A stretch of DNA of 64,000 bases. It comes from Orychophragmus violaceus (lineage: Eukaryota; Streptophyta; Magnoliopsida; Brassicales; Brassicaceae). Positions within the stretch are counted from its first letter, which is position 1. Each line of letters starts with the position of its first letter. The notes under the pieces were generated by a model, which worked only from the letters and a program-made list of their open reading frames with translations, was not told where the DNA came from and searched no databases. Position numbers and translations under genes: made by a program. The stretch covers positions 87,614,619-87,678,618 of the forward strand of contig CM058238.1 in the NCBI GenBank assembly GCA_030180135.1. The letters run 5' to 3'. Positions 1-11,564 of this stretch are shown here, in pieces.

Positions 1-187
1 AGTTCATGAACTCGAAATCAGTGACTCCTGGATCCCATGTCCGTATTTGAAAACCATTTCCTAACTTGGAGTGATCCAAATTAGAATCATTCATTGATTG
101 GTACTGGAATCGAAAGGTTTCAAATTTGAAACAACAGAGGCCGCCTGGAAACATCTTTAGCTGAGTGAAACCGACATAAACATCCAT
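1..187 (-). CDS. possible partial exon running off the left edge
   Basis: An open frame on the minus strand starts at an ATG at 187-185 and stays open to base 1, giving about 62 residues with no stop. The start lies in a good plant context (AAACCATGG). The peptide has mixed composition with several aromatic residues and ends near WDPGVTDFEF. I do not recognise a domain. A reading frame of this length could occur by chance, so this is a tentative call. Its remainder would lie to the left of the window. Confidence 0.3.
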   Translation of the reverse strand, partial: MDVYVGFTQLKMFPGGLCCFKFETFRFQYQSMNDSNLDHSKLGNGFQIRTWDPGVTDFEFMN

Positions 188-1769
188 GGTTTGTTGCAGG
201 ATTTTAGTCGGACATAGATTATCCCATAGAGAGAAAAAAAGAACGAGAAATTGAAACACTAAATTCAAAATCATCGCTCAAACTTTATTCAATAGTAATC
301 CTAAGAAAACAAACAAAGAAAAAGAAGAGTACAACCGACGTCGGCCGAGAATCGTCAAGAGATTAAAGGTTGCAACAATGGCCCTTTGGATCGCCGAGAG
401 AGACCAGTTATCAAGCGGTTACCTTTTGCCTTTCATTGTAAAAAGTGCTCTACATTTGTTTTTCAGTTTGTTTCCAATTTTTTTTTGTTATCAGATGTAG
501 CTTCCTTTATAACTTTAGAGTTTTGATTTCGTATAATTCTCAGGTTTTGACTCCAGTTTATCCATTTATGTTGTATGTTTTGTTTAATGTAAACATCTTT
601 CAGATGAAAAGAGTATTGCAAATTGTATTGCAAACTTTTTGTTACATCTGTCTCCTACACTCTCGAGACAACGTATGACTTAAGTATCTCCAATAACCAA
701 CATAACTGACTAATCAGACAATATCCCATAAATGTAACTATACATAATGTAACAACTAAAATAAAAATACGGAAAACGCAATAAAACCCAAAAGCACCGA
801 TCCAGCTAAATGTCCATCTACTCGTCATACTTACCTGGAAGGAGGGAAAAAAGAGAGGGTGAGCAACAAGGGAGTTGCTCCGTGAGGTATGGGATGCTAA
901 ACGCAAATCCACGGACTCAGCCCAAACACTTCATATATAGTAGTGTAGCCTAAACACACACAATCAAGGCACCTAATGTGTCCAAGAAGCAAACAAGGTC
1001 CTAGCGAATCAAGTGATTGCCCACACCACTCCACTGAGTCTCTGTGATGGATGTCGTGTCCATCGCACCGCCCAGAGGACGCTTTATCGATCTTAGGACC
1101 CCGGAAACAAATCGACTTAGGCTGTCGTATCCCCGCATACAATACGGCCCAAGTACAGAAGTCCGTCTCTGTACCCCCGTAATCTTACCTACTCGCATCA
1201 CAACGCATATATATATTTTATTTACATATGTATAACAAGCAATAACAGTTTAACGACAATGAAAACAATGGGTTGAATCCTCTATAATCCTATCTGCAAT
1301 TTGACAAACAACCTAGAGACTTAGCAAACAAACGGAGCACATATAGATACTAAACTACATATCTGGAAGTTTAAAACGGAAAACGAAGAGTTACAGAATA
1401 GCTCTCACCTTAGCCAATTGAAAATATGTGCTTTTGGGACCCCAGAAACTCAAAAATATTTAAAATCTAGAACCAATACGAAAGGTCGAGTCCGAACGGT
1501 ATTTTTTTTGAAAGGCGAACAACGAGTAATGGGTTAATCCGGCCAAAGTCAACAAAAAGTCAACCCTACACATGACTCGGCCCGAACCAAACCGAACCCG
1601 CCTAAACGAGATCAAATTGATTGAAACCAAATAAACTCGGTTAACCAAATTAAATTGGTTTGATCCTAACTAAACCGGTTTTAATAAAAGTAAACCGACT
1701 AACCATGTTTAAATGATTAACTAAATTAAATAATAATAGTAAAAATAATAAAATAAATAATTAAAAAGA
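188..1769. other. non-coding stretch, possibly old LTR or leader sequence
   Basis: No convincing gene is visible. On the minus strand there is a strong splice-donor-like CCAG/GTAAGT near 830, and bases 1040-1190 are less AT-rich. At 1570-1690 there is a degenerate AACCGAACC/AACCGGTT tract common in Brassicaceae repeats. If the LINE at 1787-11547 is removed, this stretch joins 11565-12571. The minus strand of 12571 begins TGTAACGACCC, a start typical of large gypsy LTRs, so the whole could be an old LTR. That last step is inference. Confidence 0.35.
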
Positions 1770-1786
1770 AAGGAGAAGAAGAAGTT
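1770..1786. repeat. left 17-bp target-site duplication of the LINE
   Basis: AAGGAGAAGAAGAAGTT is identical to 11548-11564. It directly abuts the T-run (poly-A on the minus strand) of the LINE. Confidence 0.92.
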
Positions 1787-4320
1787 TTTTTTTTGAACAT
1801 AAGGTTTTCATATTGAAATAGCAGGAGAATAAAAAAAAAGATTACAAGCATATAGCTATAGTTTGTCTAACCCATTATCTGACTATTACATATTACTAAA
1901 TGATACCCATTTAAAAAACAGAGCCTGAAGCCCAATTTTATCAGAAGCCCAATTGTACACCGAAGGCATTGTCGTCTTCATTCCCAGAACATGCAAATGC
2001 AAAGAGCTCTGAACTATAGAGAGAGATTGATCGGTATACAATCATCGATCCTAAGAGGATGTATATTGCAAACGATCAACCCCTATCCAGTACCAGCAAG
2101 CCAAATATGCATCAGGGCCGATGAGGTAGCAGGTGCCGTCTTGCGAAAGCTCAAAATTCTTTCCTTTACTTGCCTCTCCAGAGCAATTCGGATCGAATCA
2201 GCTGACCTGAAGTTGCCCCGATGAAGTCTACTATTTCTTTCACCCCAAATCCAATGCATCGCTCCTTGCCAGCTGAGGAGGATAAGTCGCCGACGATATT
2301 TGTTACCAGTAATTAACTTCAACTGACAAATTTGTGCATCCCAGTTCTGTAACGGCACTAATTCCAGTATGTTTGCAATTGCAGACCAAATTATCCAAGA
2401 AAATGGGCATTCATAAAATAGGTGGTTACGACTCTCCTGAGCTGTATCACAAAGTAAGCAATTCACATCTGTTCTCAGACCCCAGTGCAGTAATCTATCT
2501 CTGGTCGGGCATCTATTCAACACAATTAACCATGCCAAGAAGCTATGTTTCGGTATCCCACCAGTGATCCACACTAAATTCGCCCAAGGTATCTCCTCGA
2601 CATCTCCACATAGTTTCGAGTAGACAACACCAGTAGAGTATTTAACACTAGCTCTTTCATCAATGATCCATTCATAAACATCCGGACAGTCATTAAGTTG
2701 AATGGTTGTAAGATGAGCTTGAACGGTTACTTGTCTTTCTGATCTAGCAGGTGGAAGTATCCACTGTCCCTGCCTATTCATCGATGCGAGAGTTGCGTCT
2801 GGCGGTAGTAGAGTTCGTGGATGTCTCCAATCCGTCAAGTAGGCTTGTAAGCTCCCAAAGGGCTCCAATTATCGGTCCATAATCTGCAATCAGTGCCATT
2901 CCCCACATTAAGCCTTATCCAGGTATAAACTATGTCCCTGCTTTTGATGAGCTTGTTTGCTAGCCATGAGTTTCTTTGGTGAGGTTTAGTAGTCCAGAAG
3001 TTGTTGATAGAGTCGTTTAGAATCTCCTTCCTGAACCAAGCCACCTACACTGAACCTGCTTGGAAAAATAAAAGCCAAATCAACTTTATACAACAAGCCT
3101 TGTTCCAAGTAAATAGATCTCTGATTCCTAGGCCTCCTTGAGCTTTAGTCTTTGTTACCAACTCCCATGAAACTCTTGCCGAGTGATTACTATCAAGGCT
3201 ACCTTTCCACAAGAATGTGCCACACATGGAGTTTATGCACTTGATTACTTCTTTCGGTAGGATGAAGGTTGAACACCAAAAATTGGTGATTCCCGCGACC
3301 ACCGTTTTGATTAGGAGTAACCTTCCAGCAAAAGAGAGCGTCTTGACACTCCAAGAGGTAAATCGGCCTTTGACTTGTTGGATGAGTACTTCACAATTGG
3401 CTGTGGTTAGTTTCCTTGAGGATAATGGTACTCCCAAGTACTTGACAGGAAGTGTACCATTAGGCATACCTGTTGAGAACATTAGTGCTTCTTTTTCTTG
3501 TGTCGATAGTCCAGCTGCAAAAAAAGATGATTTCTGAAGGCTAACTGAAAGACCAGAACGGAGCTCAAACTCATGGAGAATTTGAAGAACATTCTGGACT
3601 GAAGACAAGTCTCCATCAGTGAAGATTAGAAGATCGTCCGCGAAGCAGAGATGTATCAACTTTGAAGATTCACACTTCCAATGGTATTTAAACTTTCCTT
3701 CTTCAGCCCATTTGTTAAGCATTATTGATAGGTTATTCATAGCAATGACGAATAAGTATGGTGATAGCGGGCAACCTTGCCTTAGGCCTCGTCGACCTTT
3801 GAAGTAACCATTGACCATACAATTGTAACCCAAGGTGAAGTTAGTAGAGCATATACAAGCCTTCAACCACCCGAGGTAAGTAGATGGGATCCTCAATCCT
3901 TGAAGGCAGTGAAATAGAAACTCCCAAGATATGGTGTCGAAGGCCTTGGCTATGTCTACTTTGATAGTTATTCTTTTTGGACCTGTAGACTTGTGATAAC
4001 CATTCACCATCTCTCCTGCCAGAATTGTATTCTCAAATAAGCAGTCTGTCAGTAACAAATGCCGTCTGGTTAGGGACAATAAGAGATGGTAAAATAGGTT
4101 ATAGTCGCTTAACCAACAGCCTTGATATCGTCTTGTACAGTGTATTGAGACAGGAGATTGGCCTGTAGTCTGAAATAGTAGAAGCGCCAGGAAGCTTTGG
4201 AACTAATGTCAAGATGGTGGCGTTGGTGTCTGACGGCAGGAAAGAGGAAGCGAATAAATCTTGTATAGAACTAATCACTTCCCCACCTAAAATGCTCCAT
4301 GCGGCCTTGTAGAACCCAGA

Positions 4321-4323
4321 AGT
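4321..4323. repeat. 3-bp target-site duplication (left) of the CACTA element
   Basis: AGT here is repeated at 6988-6990, immediately outside the CACTA termini. Confidence 0.85.
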
Positions 4324-5081
4324 CACTACAAGAAAAGTGGATATCTATAGCACTCGATATCCGCTATAGTTGATAAACCATAGCGCTTTAACGAACGCTG
4401 TATATACTCCCGTCATAAAAAGTATCGTACTTTCTATAGCGCTTTTTCGAAATGCAATAATATTGTGTACTTAATATAGCACTTTATTTTATGCAATAAA
4501 ATAATCTGTAATAACAGTTTATTTACATTATATGTTTAACGTATATTTACTATATCATTCAATTTATCAAGCTGTTCTATTTGGCATGTTTTATTTCCTC
4601 TGTTTTATTTGATATTAACAAACATACTAAAAAAATATTATTTTATTATATGAAAATGTGATACAATAGACAAAGTATAAAGATCCGCAAATGGATAAGT
4701 AGAAAAAGAAGTATAGATCCAATGTAAACCGATGAGAAACACCTCTTTCTCTATTCTCTTGAGGCTCATCGTAATACCCATCGAGATGTGACTCTGTTAC
4801 CCAACACCACCACCTCCTGCACAATCAAGTTGATATTGTCTTCTTTCACACACTAGAATTGTAGAACTCCTTCTTACCTGCCACCCCAAGTAATATATGA
4901 TCTTAGCAACAAACGTAAAATTACATAATCAAACCTAAAAAACTGACACATGATCAATGCTGAATGTCCCTATCTTCTTGTAAGAAAAACGACTAACCGG
5001 ATACAATTAGAGTGACAGAAAAAGATGGCAGAATTAAGTAACTCTTACAGTAAAGATGGCAGCATTAAGTAAGAGTCTCAC

Positions 5082-5722
5082 CAGCGAGAAAGATAAATCG
5101 TACCAGGCTTCATCCAAAGTGAAATTATTCCTCCTGGTTTCTGATGAAGACACGCAAATTTCAACATAAGAAAAAGGAAAACATAACATAAGTGTTCAGT
5201 AAACAAGATCTCTGCTCCTAAACCTAATATGGTTACCATCCAGCAATCAAATATTACCAACTGAAAAGTAAGTTAAATTAAGGGGAAACATACTTTTTCA
5301 ATTAACTCAAGAACATCTTTGTTATCCATAAAGTCTATGTAGCTCCAAGCGATCGCTTCTTTGGTGTACTCTTCCTGCTCCAATTATTGCATTTGAACTT
5401 TCAAACCCATAGATATCCAGAACTCCAATTATCGACTTTGAACTTGGGTCTTGCCCAATGGAAGTACTAATTTTATTCACAATCCTGTAAACGAAAGGAT
5501 AAAATGCATTATGAAAAATATATAAGTAAATGCCAGACTGAGAATGGAAGTGGTAATTTGCTTGAATATATTTACCAGTCAAACAAGTGAGAATATATTG
5601 TCTTCGCCAAGGTATCCCCACTCGCAACTGCGTTATCAGGATCAAGAGTTCTCGTGATAATCTCCTCAGGTGTAACCATTACTCGACTACTAAGAGCATC
5701 TTCTAGGCTCTGGGCGTTACAC
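5082..5722 (-). pseudogene. captured myosin motor-domain gene fragment (three exons with introns)
   Basis: Three exon-like blocks on the minus strand, 5576-5722, 5294-5484 and 5082-5140, are separated by sequence starting GT and ending AG. They encode, in order, a piece around RVMVTPEEIITRTLDP, the motor core GQDPSSKSIIGVLDIYGFE followed by EEYTKEAIAWSYIDF, and KPGGIIS. These are hallmark plant myosin motor sequences, closest in my memory to class XI or VIII. About 30 residues that normally lie between GFES and EEYTKE are missing. Small indels break the frame, and both ends of the motor gene are absent. Retained introns show that genomic DNA, not a cDNA, was captured. It is not a functional myosin. 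Confidence 0.85.
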
Positions 5723-6179
5723 CTGTTAGAACAAGTGCACAATACAGAACATTTTTAACAATGATTAGCCCGCTGAAGCAGGTCCAATTTCATTCTAGTT
5801 TGTAGACTTGCTTGGTCTTGAACTCTGAGATAATGAAAAACAGTTGTTTACTCCATAAAACAACGGTTAACATCACCCCGCAATATCAAGAAAATACATT
5901 TGCTAGACAAAAATGCAGGAAGAAAAACAAAAGGATTGACCTTTATTATAACTCGATTTGCCACAGCAAAAGGGAAATGATTACTTTTGTTCCTTGAACG
6001 ACTTGTATAACTCGAGTCACCAAATGGGCGTCTCTCCTATATTCAATATTCAAATTTCCTTCAATTTCTATATAGAAACATACTCAGAAAATGGCTCTTA
6101 TTTCAAAAATGCAAGTAATGAGGTCAAAATTTGACAAAATACGACGATGTTTACCTGTGAATTTGACGGTGACATGGCC

Positions 6180-6640
6180 AGGATCTGAAACGGCCTACAA
6201 TCGATAGGTGAATCACATAGAAACTAGATCTGATCAGATGAGGTAACAAAATGAGAATCTAAAATCCAATCTAATGACAACGCAATCAGTGCAGAGCTTA
6301 CATGAACAGATCCAGAGACTTCCTGGTGATCGATGTTTGTGTAGCTCCCACCGGACATCATCTCCCTTCTCTCTTTTCCATTCTCCTTCTCGCAAGATCT
6401 TTCCCTCTTTCTCCGAGGAAAAAAAAACAAATCCTTGTTAGATGACATACAAATATCAAACTGATACGAATAACAAATACCAAACTCGATCTCTTTCTCG
6501 ATTGGCCATCACAATCGTCGGCTTCTCATCTCCCATCGCCACTATCTCCGAGGCGATAAGAAATCCTCTCGTCTCCCATCACAATCCTCGGCTTCTCGTC
6601 TCCCATCACAAATCTGGGTATTTGTTTTAACATTCTCACA
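6180..6640 (-). other. possible second captured fragment inside the CACTA element
   Basis: On the minus strand, 6224-6448 is open and charged (Lys/Arg/Glu-rich), resembling a 5' UTR and first exon. Bases 6500-6615 hold three degenerate copies of a CTCCCATCACAATC-type unit. I cannot name the source gene. It could be the 5' end of the captured gene or unrelated filler. Confidence 0.3.
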
Positions 6641-8304
6641 TGGGGAGAGGCTATTTTAGGGTTCGTGGGAAACAAAAACTCTTAAGTGATGTTTTTTTTG
6701 CTTTTGGGTTAAAATATATTTTTTTATGTCTGAAAAATTTAATACGCGGACAAACAAAAATTGTCCCGCTTAAACATCCCGCTTAAACATAATATAGCAC
6801 TAATTTAATGTCATTGCAATCTTAATAGAAAAGATTTTAATTAAAAGTAACACTTTTTAAGCGCTTATACTTTTAATAGCACAACCAAATTCTAAACGCT
6901 ATGAAAAAGTGGCGTCAAACTCTATCATTGCAGAAAACTTAAAACCGCTATGTTAATGTGCAATCAATACCTCAATTTTCTGTAGTGAGTGAGACCATCG
7001 GGCCCTGGTGCCTTATTAGGATTGAGTTTCTGAATGACTCTTGTAATCTCCTCGGGTAGTGGAATGGTAGTCATCGATTGTTGGTGGGCAGCACAACAAG
7101 AAAATGTATTTAAGGCTTGAAACCAATCAGGAGGGGAGAAGACTGCAGGCGGGTACAGAACATCTGGTCCAAGAATACTTTTGAAGTGATTAATGGCTAT
7201 AAGACTCATTTCTTGGGGATCCGTTACAAGCAGGCCCGAAGGTAGAAGGAATGATCTGATGGAGTTGTAGCTCAACCGTGATTGGCAAATCCTACAGAAA
7301 TAGGGAGTATTTTGATCTCCACTCTTTAACCACTAGATCCGTGACTTCTGTTGAAAATAACACTCCTCAATGTGTCTAAGGAAGGACCATTTGAGCTGGA
7401 GGTCTCTTTCTAGTTGGAGCAGTGTAGGAGAACGATCATTCAGAGCTTGTACCTGCACATCTAACAACAAAATATTAGCCTCACTAACTCTCTCTTGAAT
7501 TTTGGAAAAGTTATTTCTGTTTAGATCTTTTAGTGCACTCTTTATATTCTTTTGCTTCCAACAGAGACTAGTCAAGGTAGTTGCATTGTTTCCGGCTAAA
7601 ATCCAAGCTTCCAATACCACCTGCTGAAAGTTAGGGTGCTTAGTGAGATAGTTTAGGAATTTGAAGGGCTTAGTTCCATGAAGGGGAAGGAGGTGAGCAA
7701 GGTCAACAATACAAGGGCTGTGGCCAGAAATATTTGGAGGGAGGAAGAAAGCTGAGCTTTGGGGAAAGGCGGATAAAACCAGATTGTTGATCATTAAGCG
7801 TTCTAGTTTCTTAGCAATAGGACTAGCAGGTTGGTGGTTGGACCAGGTGAAATGTGGCCCTTGAAATCTCAAATCAAACAAACCCAACTGAAGGAAGCAA
7901 TTTCTGAGCTCTAACATGTGACTATCCAAAGAGTCAACTTCAGGTAAGGAGTGTTCTGCAAAATGGAGGACTTGGTTGGAGTCTCCCCCAACCATCCAAG
8001 GGAGAGAGTCCAGATCAAGAAGGCTGTGGATGTTGAGGAGGTCCACCCAGAGGTCAGACCGTTCTGCTTGAATGTTAGCTGCATAGACTGAGGTGAACAC
8101 AAACTGAGGCGCATTAGGCAGCTTGACTTCACAAGAGAGAGTTTGTCTTGTTTGATGAACAACTCGAACAGTAGCCGGATCTTTCCAAATAACAACAATC
8201 CTTCCATCTTCATTAGACAGATGATTTGAGCAGTAATGCCAATCACGGCATAGTTTGAGCATAAGACTATCCAAGTTCTGAGTTTTAATATGGGTTTCCA
8301 AAAA

Positions 8305-9292
8305 GAGTAATACTTGGGTTCACCCCTAGAGGTGAACCCTTTTGTTCACCTCCACCTTTTCTAACCAATCAAATAATTCCACATAATCTAATATTAAAAA
8401 TAATTAAAATTTTAAAATTGTTTTAAAAATAAGAAAATAAAAAACGAAAATAAAAGAAAAGAAAATATATTTTATTTTAGACAAAACTTAAAAATAATTT
8501 TTTTAATAAAAAATACTAAAACCTAAATCTTAATCTCTAAACCCTAAATTCTAAACCCTAAACAATAATTTGAACCTAAAAATTAAAATTAAAACTAAAC
8601 CCTAATCCCTAAACGCAATATGTAAATCTTAAAAAAATTAAAACTAAACCCTAATCCCTAAACCTTAAACCCTAATCCAAAGAGCTTAAACCCTAATCCA
8701 TAAATCCTAAACCCAAAGAGCTTAAACCCTATACCATAAACCCTAATCCCTAAACTCAATATGTAAATCTTAAAAAATAAAAAACTAAACCCTAATCCCT
8801 AAACCCTAAACCCTAACCCAAATAGCTTAAACCCTAATCCCTAAACTCTAAACGCAAAGAGCTTAAACCCTATACCATAAACCCGAATCCCTAAACCTTA
8901 AACTCCAAAGGGTTTACACTCAAAGGGTCCTTAATCCCTAAACCCCAAAAGTTTTAGATCCAAAGGGTCCATAATCCTTAAACCCTAAACCCAAAAGAAT
9001 TTAAACAATAATCCCTAAACTCTAAACCCTAAAGGTCTTAAACCCTAAAACCTAAGCCGTAAACCCTAAACCATAATTCGTAGACCCTAAACTCCAATTT
9101 GTGAACTCTAAAAATATATAGATATTGATATATATTATTATCTATTTTTATAAAATATTTGAATGTCTTTAATTCCTTAATTTTAATTTTATAATTTTAT
9201 TTAAAAATAATATTACATGGCATATTTTTATTGATTAAAAAAAGAGGGGTGAACAAATGGGTTCACCTCTAGGGGTGAACCAAGTATTTTCC
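8305..9292. mobile_element. MULE-type non-autonomous element filled with telomere-like repeats
   Basis: Terminal inverted repeats of about 45 bp share ATACTTGG followed by TTCACCCCTAGAGGTGAACC. The flanks carry a perfect 9-bp duplication, TTCCAAAAA, at 8296-8304 and 9293-9301. A 9-bp duplication and G-starting ends point to the Mutator-like superfamily. The target lies in LINE ORF2 and the duplicated bases encode the same Phe-Leu-Glu on both sides. No transposase is present. The interior (about 8520-9110) is dominated by degenerate CCCTAAA repeats. Confidence 0.85.
8520..9110. repeat. degenerate interstitial telomere-like CCCTAAA array
   Basis: Many imperfect CCCTAAA/CCCTAAT units are interspersed with AAAGAGCTTA-type spacers, which themselves repeat. 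The array lies wholly inside the MULE-type element, so it moved with the transposon and does not mark a chromosome fusion. Confidence 0.85.
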
Positions 9293-9408
9293 TTCCAAAA
9301 AAGAGCCAAATATAGGGTTATGACATGAAAGCCATTGACAAAAATCATTATGCTTATCCGGGTCATTTAGGCCTCGGACATTCCAAAAAGAGAGTTTAGC
9401 ACTCATTA

Positions 9409-11262
9409 TTAATTAAGAGAGGCCTCCCCAGATGAATGGGAAGAGTCCTTAGGTAGCAAAAAGGAAATAGAGTTTTTTGTGGGATCAAAAAGAGGGGCAA
9501 CTTTTTGTGGAATAGTGTTTAGGGAAGGAGGAAGAGAGGTACCACTAGAGAAAAAAGCCAATTGAGAAGTGAAAGATTGAAAAGAGCTTATATCAGTTGT
9601 GGAGTCCGACCGAGATCGTTTATGAGGCAAATTGGTTTTTCTCGGGTCAGGAGGACTGAAGTCAAATGGAACAACATGAGGTGATATAGCTACAAGAGGC
9701 GCAACTGCATGGGGAATGATAGTTGAATTTGTGTTGAGGGGACTGGAGCAGAAGGTAGTAAGCTATTGCTTACATCCAGAGTGAGTTTGGTCTGAAGTGA
9801 AACATAACTTGGATCTTTCATCAGGTTTTGTGTTACGTCCAGTTGCACAGGGGATATAATATCTGCCACTGAGTCAGTCATTACAACATCCTTCTGAACA
9901 ATCTTCCATTTAGAACCATTTTTTTTCAGCAGTAGAAGGAGTTTGACTAGGAGTGCCGGCTACTGCTTTGTTTGATTCTAGCTGCACATTTTGCTTGCTC
10001 ACTGGTGCTTTTTCCTTTGCAGTTGTTTTAGCAGGTTGATGTCCTTGATTAGCTGAAGCATTTTTGGGAGGCACAAGCAGAAGTAAACAATTTCTTGCTA
10101 TGTGACCCAATTCCTTGCAATGAGAGCAAGAAGGTGGCAACCAAGGATAAGATACTACAACTTCTACCACTTCTCCACTTTGCCGGGTAAATTCCACCAC
10201 ATCAGGCAAGTTCTTTGTCAAATCCACTTCTACTTTCACGTGCGATAGTGTGAGACTTACAAGATTTTTGGTAAAATCATATGTTTCCACAGGTTCTCCC
10301 ACTAGACTTAAACCATCTTGATGCCTTAGGTCAAGCGGAACACCCATTAGATAAGCCCAAATCTGAATAGAGTTCATCGGAGGAGAGGAGGCTGAGTTAG
10401 CTGACGACCATTGAGCCGCATGGAACATGAAATCGCCCACATACCAGATCGCTTTCTCCAAAATCTTAGCCTTCAGGTAATCATTTGGAACTCTAACTAG
10501 CATGGTTCTGTTGAGAGGGTTATTGTGAATCTCCAATTTTTCCCCTTCCCCCACATATGGTTCAAAACACTTTGAATTTGACTATATGGTGGAGATCTTC
10601 CATTGAAGTAACATATAATAAAGTCCTTATGTAGTTCTGATCCTTTCTCAAAGACGGCATCCGGTATAAGAACACTGGGTCTGCCCGTTTCAGAAAAGGA
10701 AATTGGTGCAAGACGCTTGAGCGATTTATCCTCATACCTGCGGATTTTCTCAACCAAGGAAGGCTTAGGAGCATCAACTTTCGGAGTAGAGGCAGCAGGT
10801 TCTTGTGGAGCAGAGGAGGGAGGAGCCAGGAGCCTGAGGAGCAGAGGCATCAGTTGCTTGCGTCGTAGGAACATAGCCATCAGTTGCTTGCACCGTAAGA
10901 ACATGAACAGAGCCACCAGTTGGTTGCAAAGTAAGAACAGGAGCAGATACATTCGAAGAAGGTAAAGTAGTTTTCTCGACTACTAGTTGATATCTTTTTT
11001 CCAGAGAAGGAGACGATGGTAAGGGAAGGATGGGCTTGAATTCAGGATGGGGTAGAAAAGGATTGGCTTTACCGGTCGAGATAGAACTGTTTGAGGTTCT
11101 ATTAGTGTGGATGGGAGAACTGCTTTTAGGAGCAAGAACAGTAAATTGTTGGTGAACAGTGAAAGTAGATCCAGATTTTTCTTGCTTTGGATCTGAGGGA
11201 TCTACACAACCAGAGGAAGACTGAGCCAAGAAAGAAGACTTAGTTTTGACTAACCTATCCTT
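9409..11262 (-). pseudogene. LINE ORF1: gag-like protein with DUF4283 and CCHC zinc knuckle
   Basis: The frame opens after a stop near 11263 with no obvious ATG and reads a Ser/Pro/Thr-rich N-terminus (about 10774-11229). A DUF4283-like region follows across 10497-10777 and 10300-10554 with one frameshift near 10550. A CCHC knuckle with the pattern CSHCKELGHIARNC lies at about 10085-10130. A basic, Ser-rich tail ends at the stop at 9409-9411, two bases before the ORF2 ATG. Plant LINE ORF1 proteins bind RNA and chaperone nucleic acid. This copy is frameshifted near 10550 and 9890. Confidence 0.8.
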
Positions 11263-11547
11263 TTATTCACAGGTCCCTGAATCGGAGCAGTACGTGAACG
11301 TTGGACGGTAGCTGAGGTTGGAGGAGAGGAAAGCGGGGGAAAAAGAGAGAGGGGAAGGGTACAAGCTAAGTCAGGGGGTAAGGAGGGATGGGAGGGACAG
11401 GAGGAGGGAGGGTGCCGGTGGTCGGAGACGAGGATTTGCAGCCGGAAACATGAACGTTACCCCAAGGGCTCTGCATCGAAGTTTGTGCCTAGGAGCAAAA
11501 GAGATATTTTCTTTTTTTAAATTTTTGCTTTGATATCTTTTTGGCTT

Positions 11548-11564
11548 AAGGAGAAGAAGAAGTT
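11548..11564. repeat. right 17-bp target-site duplication of the LINE
   Basis: AAGGAGAAGAAGAAGTT, identical to 1770-1786. Confidence 0.92.

Larger units (their letters stand above)
4324..6987. mobile_element. non-autonomous CACTA (En/Spm) element carrying captured gene fragments
   Basis: The left end is CACTACAAGAAAA and the right end is TTTTCTGTAGTG, the classic CACTA terminal inverted repeats. The flanks are AGT on both sides, the 3-bp duplication expected of this superfamily. Length is 2664 bp. No TnpA- or TnpD-like transposase is visible, so it would depend on transposase in trans. Both ends hold many short TATAGCG/AAGCGCT-type motifs in both orientations (about 4340-4480 and 6780-6955), which fit subterminal transposase-binding repeats. 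The middle holds pieces of a myosin gene with their introns. It sits in the reverse-transcriptase region of the host LINE and its precise removal leaves the LINE frame open. Confidence 0.93.
2083..9406 (-). pseudogene. LINE ORF2: endonuclease - reverse transcriptase - zf-RVT (split and frameshifted)
   Basis: The protein starts at ATG 9406-9404, two bases after the ORF1 stop, with the WNVRGLN motif of plant APE-type endonucleases. The endonuclease continues at 7333-8304 with LETH, GGDSN and SGHSP (normally SDHSP, so the catalytic Asp is lost). Reverse transcriptase lies at 6991-7275 (NPNKAPGPDGL), 4099-4320 (DYRPISC) and 3045-4079 (KAFDTISW, GLRQGCPLSPYLF, FADDLLIF). The zinc-binding reverse-transcriptase C-terminus (zf-RVT; GIPKHSFLAWL, CLLC, NHLFYECPFS) lies at 2083-2868. 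Frame changes occur near 7300, 4090, 3045 and 2850. The reading frame continues exactly across both DNA-transposon insertions, so those happened after or independently of the frameshifts. Confidence 0.9.
1787..11547 (-). mobile_element. full-length L1-type LINE retrotransposon, interrupted twice
   Basis: A non-LTR retrotransposon on the minus strand. Its 3' end is a short poly-A (T-run at about 1785-1794) and its 5' end is near 11547. It is flanked by a perfect 17-bp target-site duplication (1770-1786 and 11548-11564), as expected for target-primed reverse transcription. ORF1 (about 9409-11262) encodes a gag-like protein, and ORF2 (2083-9406) encodes endonuclease, reverse transcriptase and a zinc-binding C-terminus. 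Two DNA transposons sit inside ORF2: a CACTA at 4324-6987 and a MULE-like element at 8305-9292. Without them and their duplicated sites the element is about 6.1 kb, a normal full length. Frameshifts in both ORFs show that this copy is dead. Confidence 0.93.

Noticed and set aside
1001..1235. Short ORFs on both strands around 1.0-1.2 kb
   Set aside because: They overlap in several frames because the local sequence is GC-richer; nothing supports coding.
5082..5722. Functional myosin gene
   Set aside because: Only part of the motor domain is present, it is internally deleted and frameshifted, and it lies inside a CACTA element.
8520..9110. Interstitial telomere or chromosome-fusion scar
   Set aside because: The array lies entirely within a MULE-type element with a 9-bp duplication and inverted ends, so it came with the transposon.
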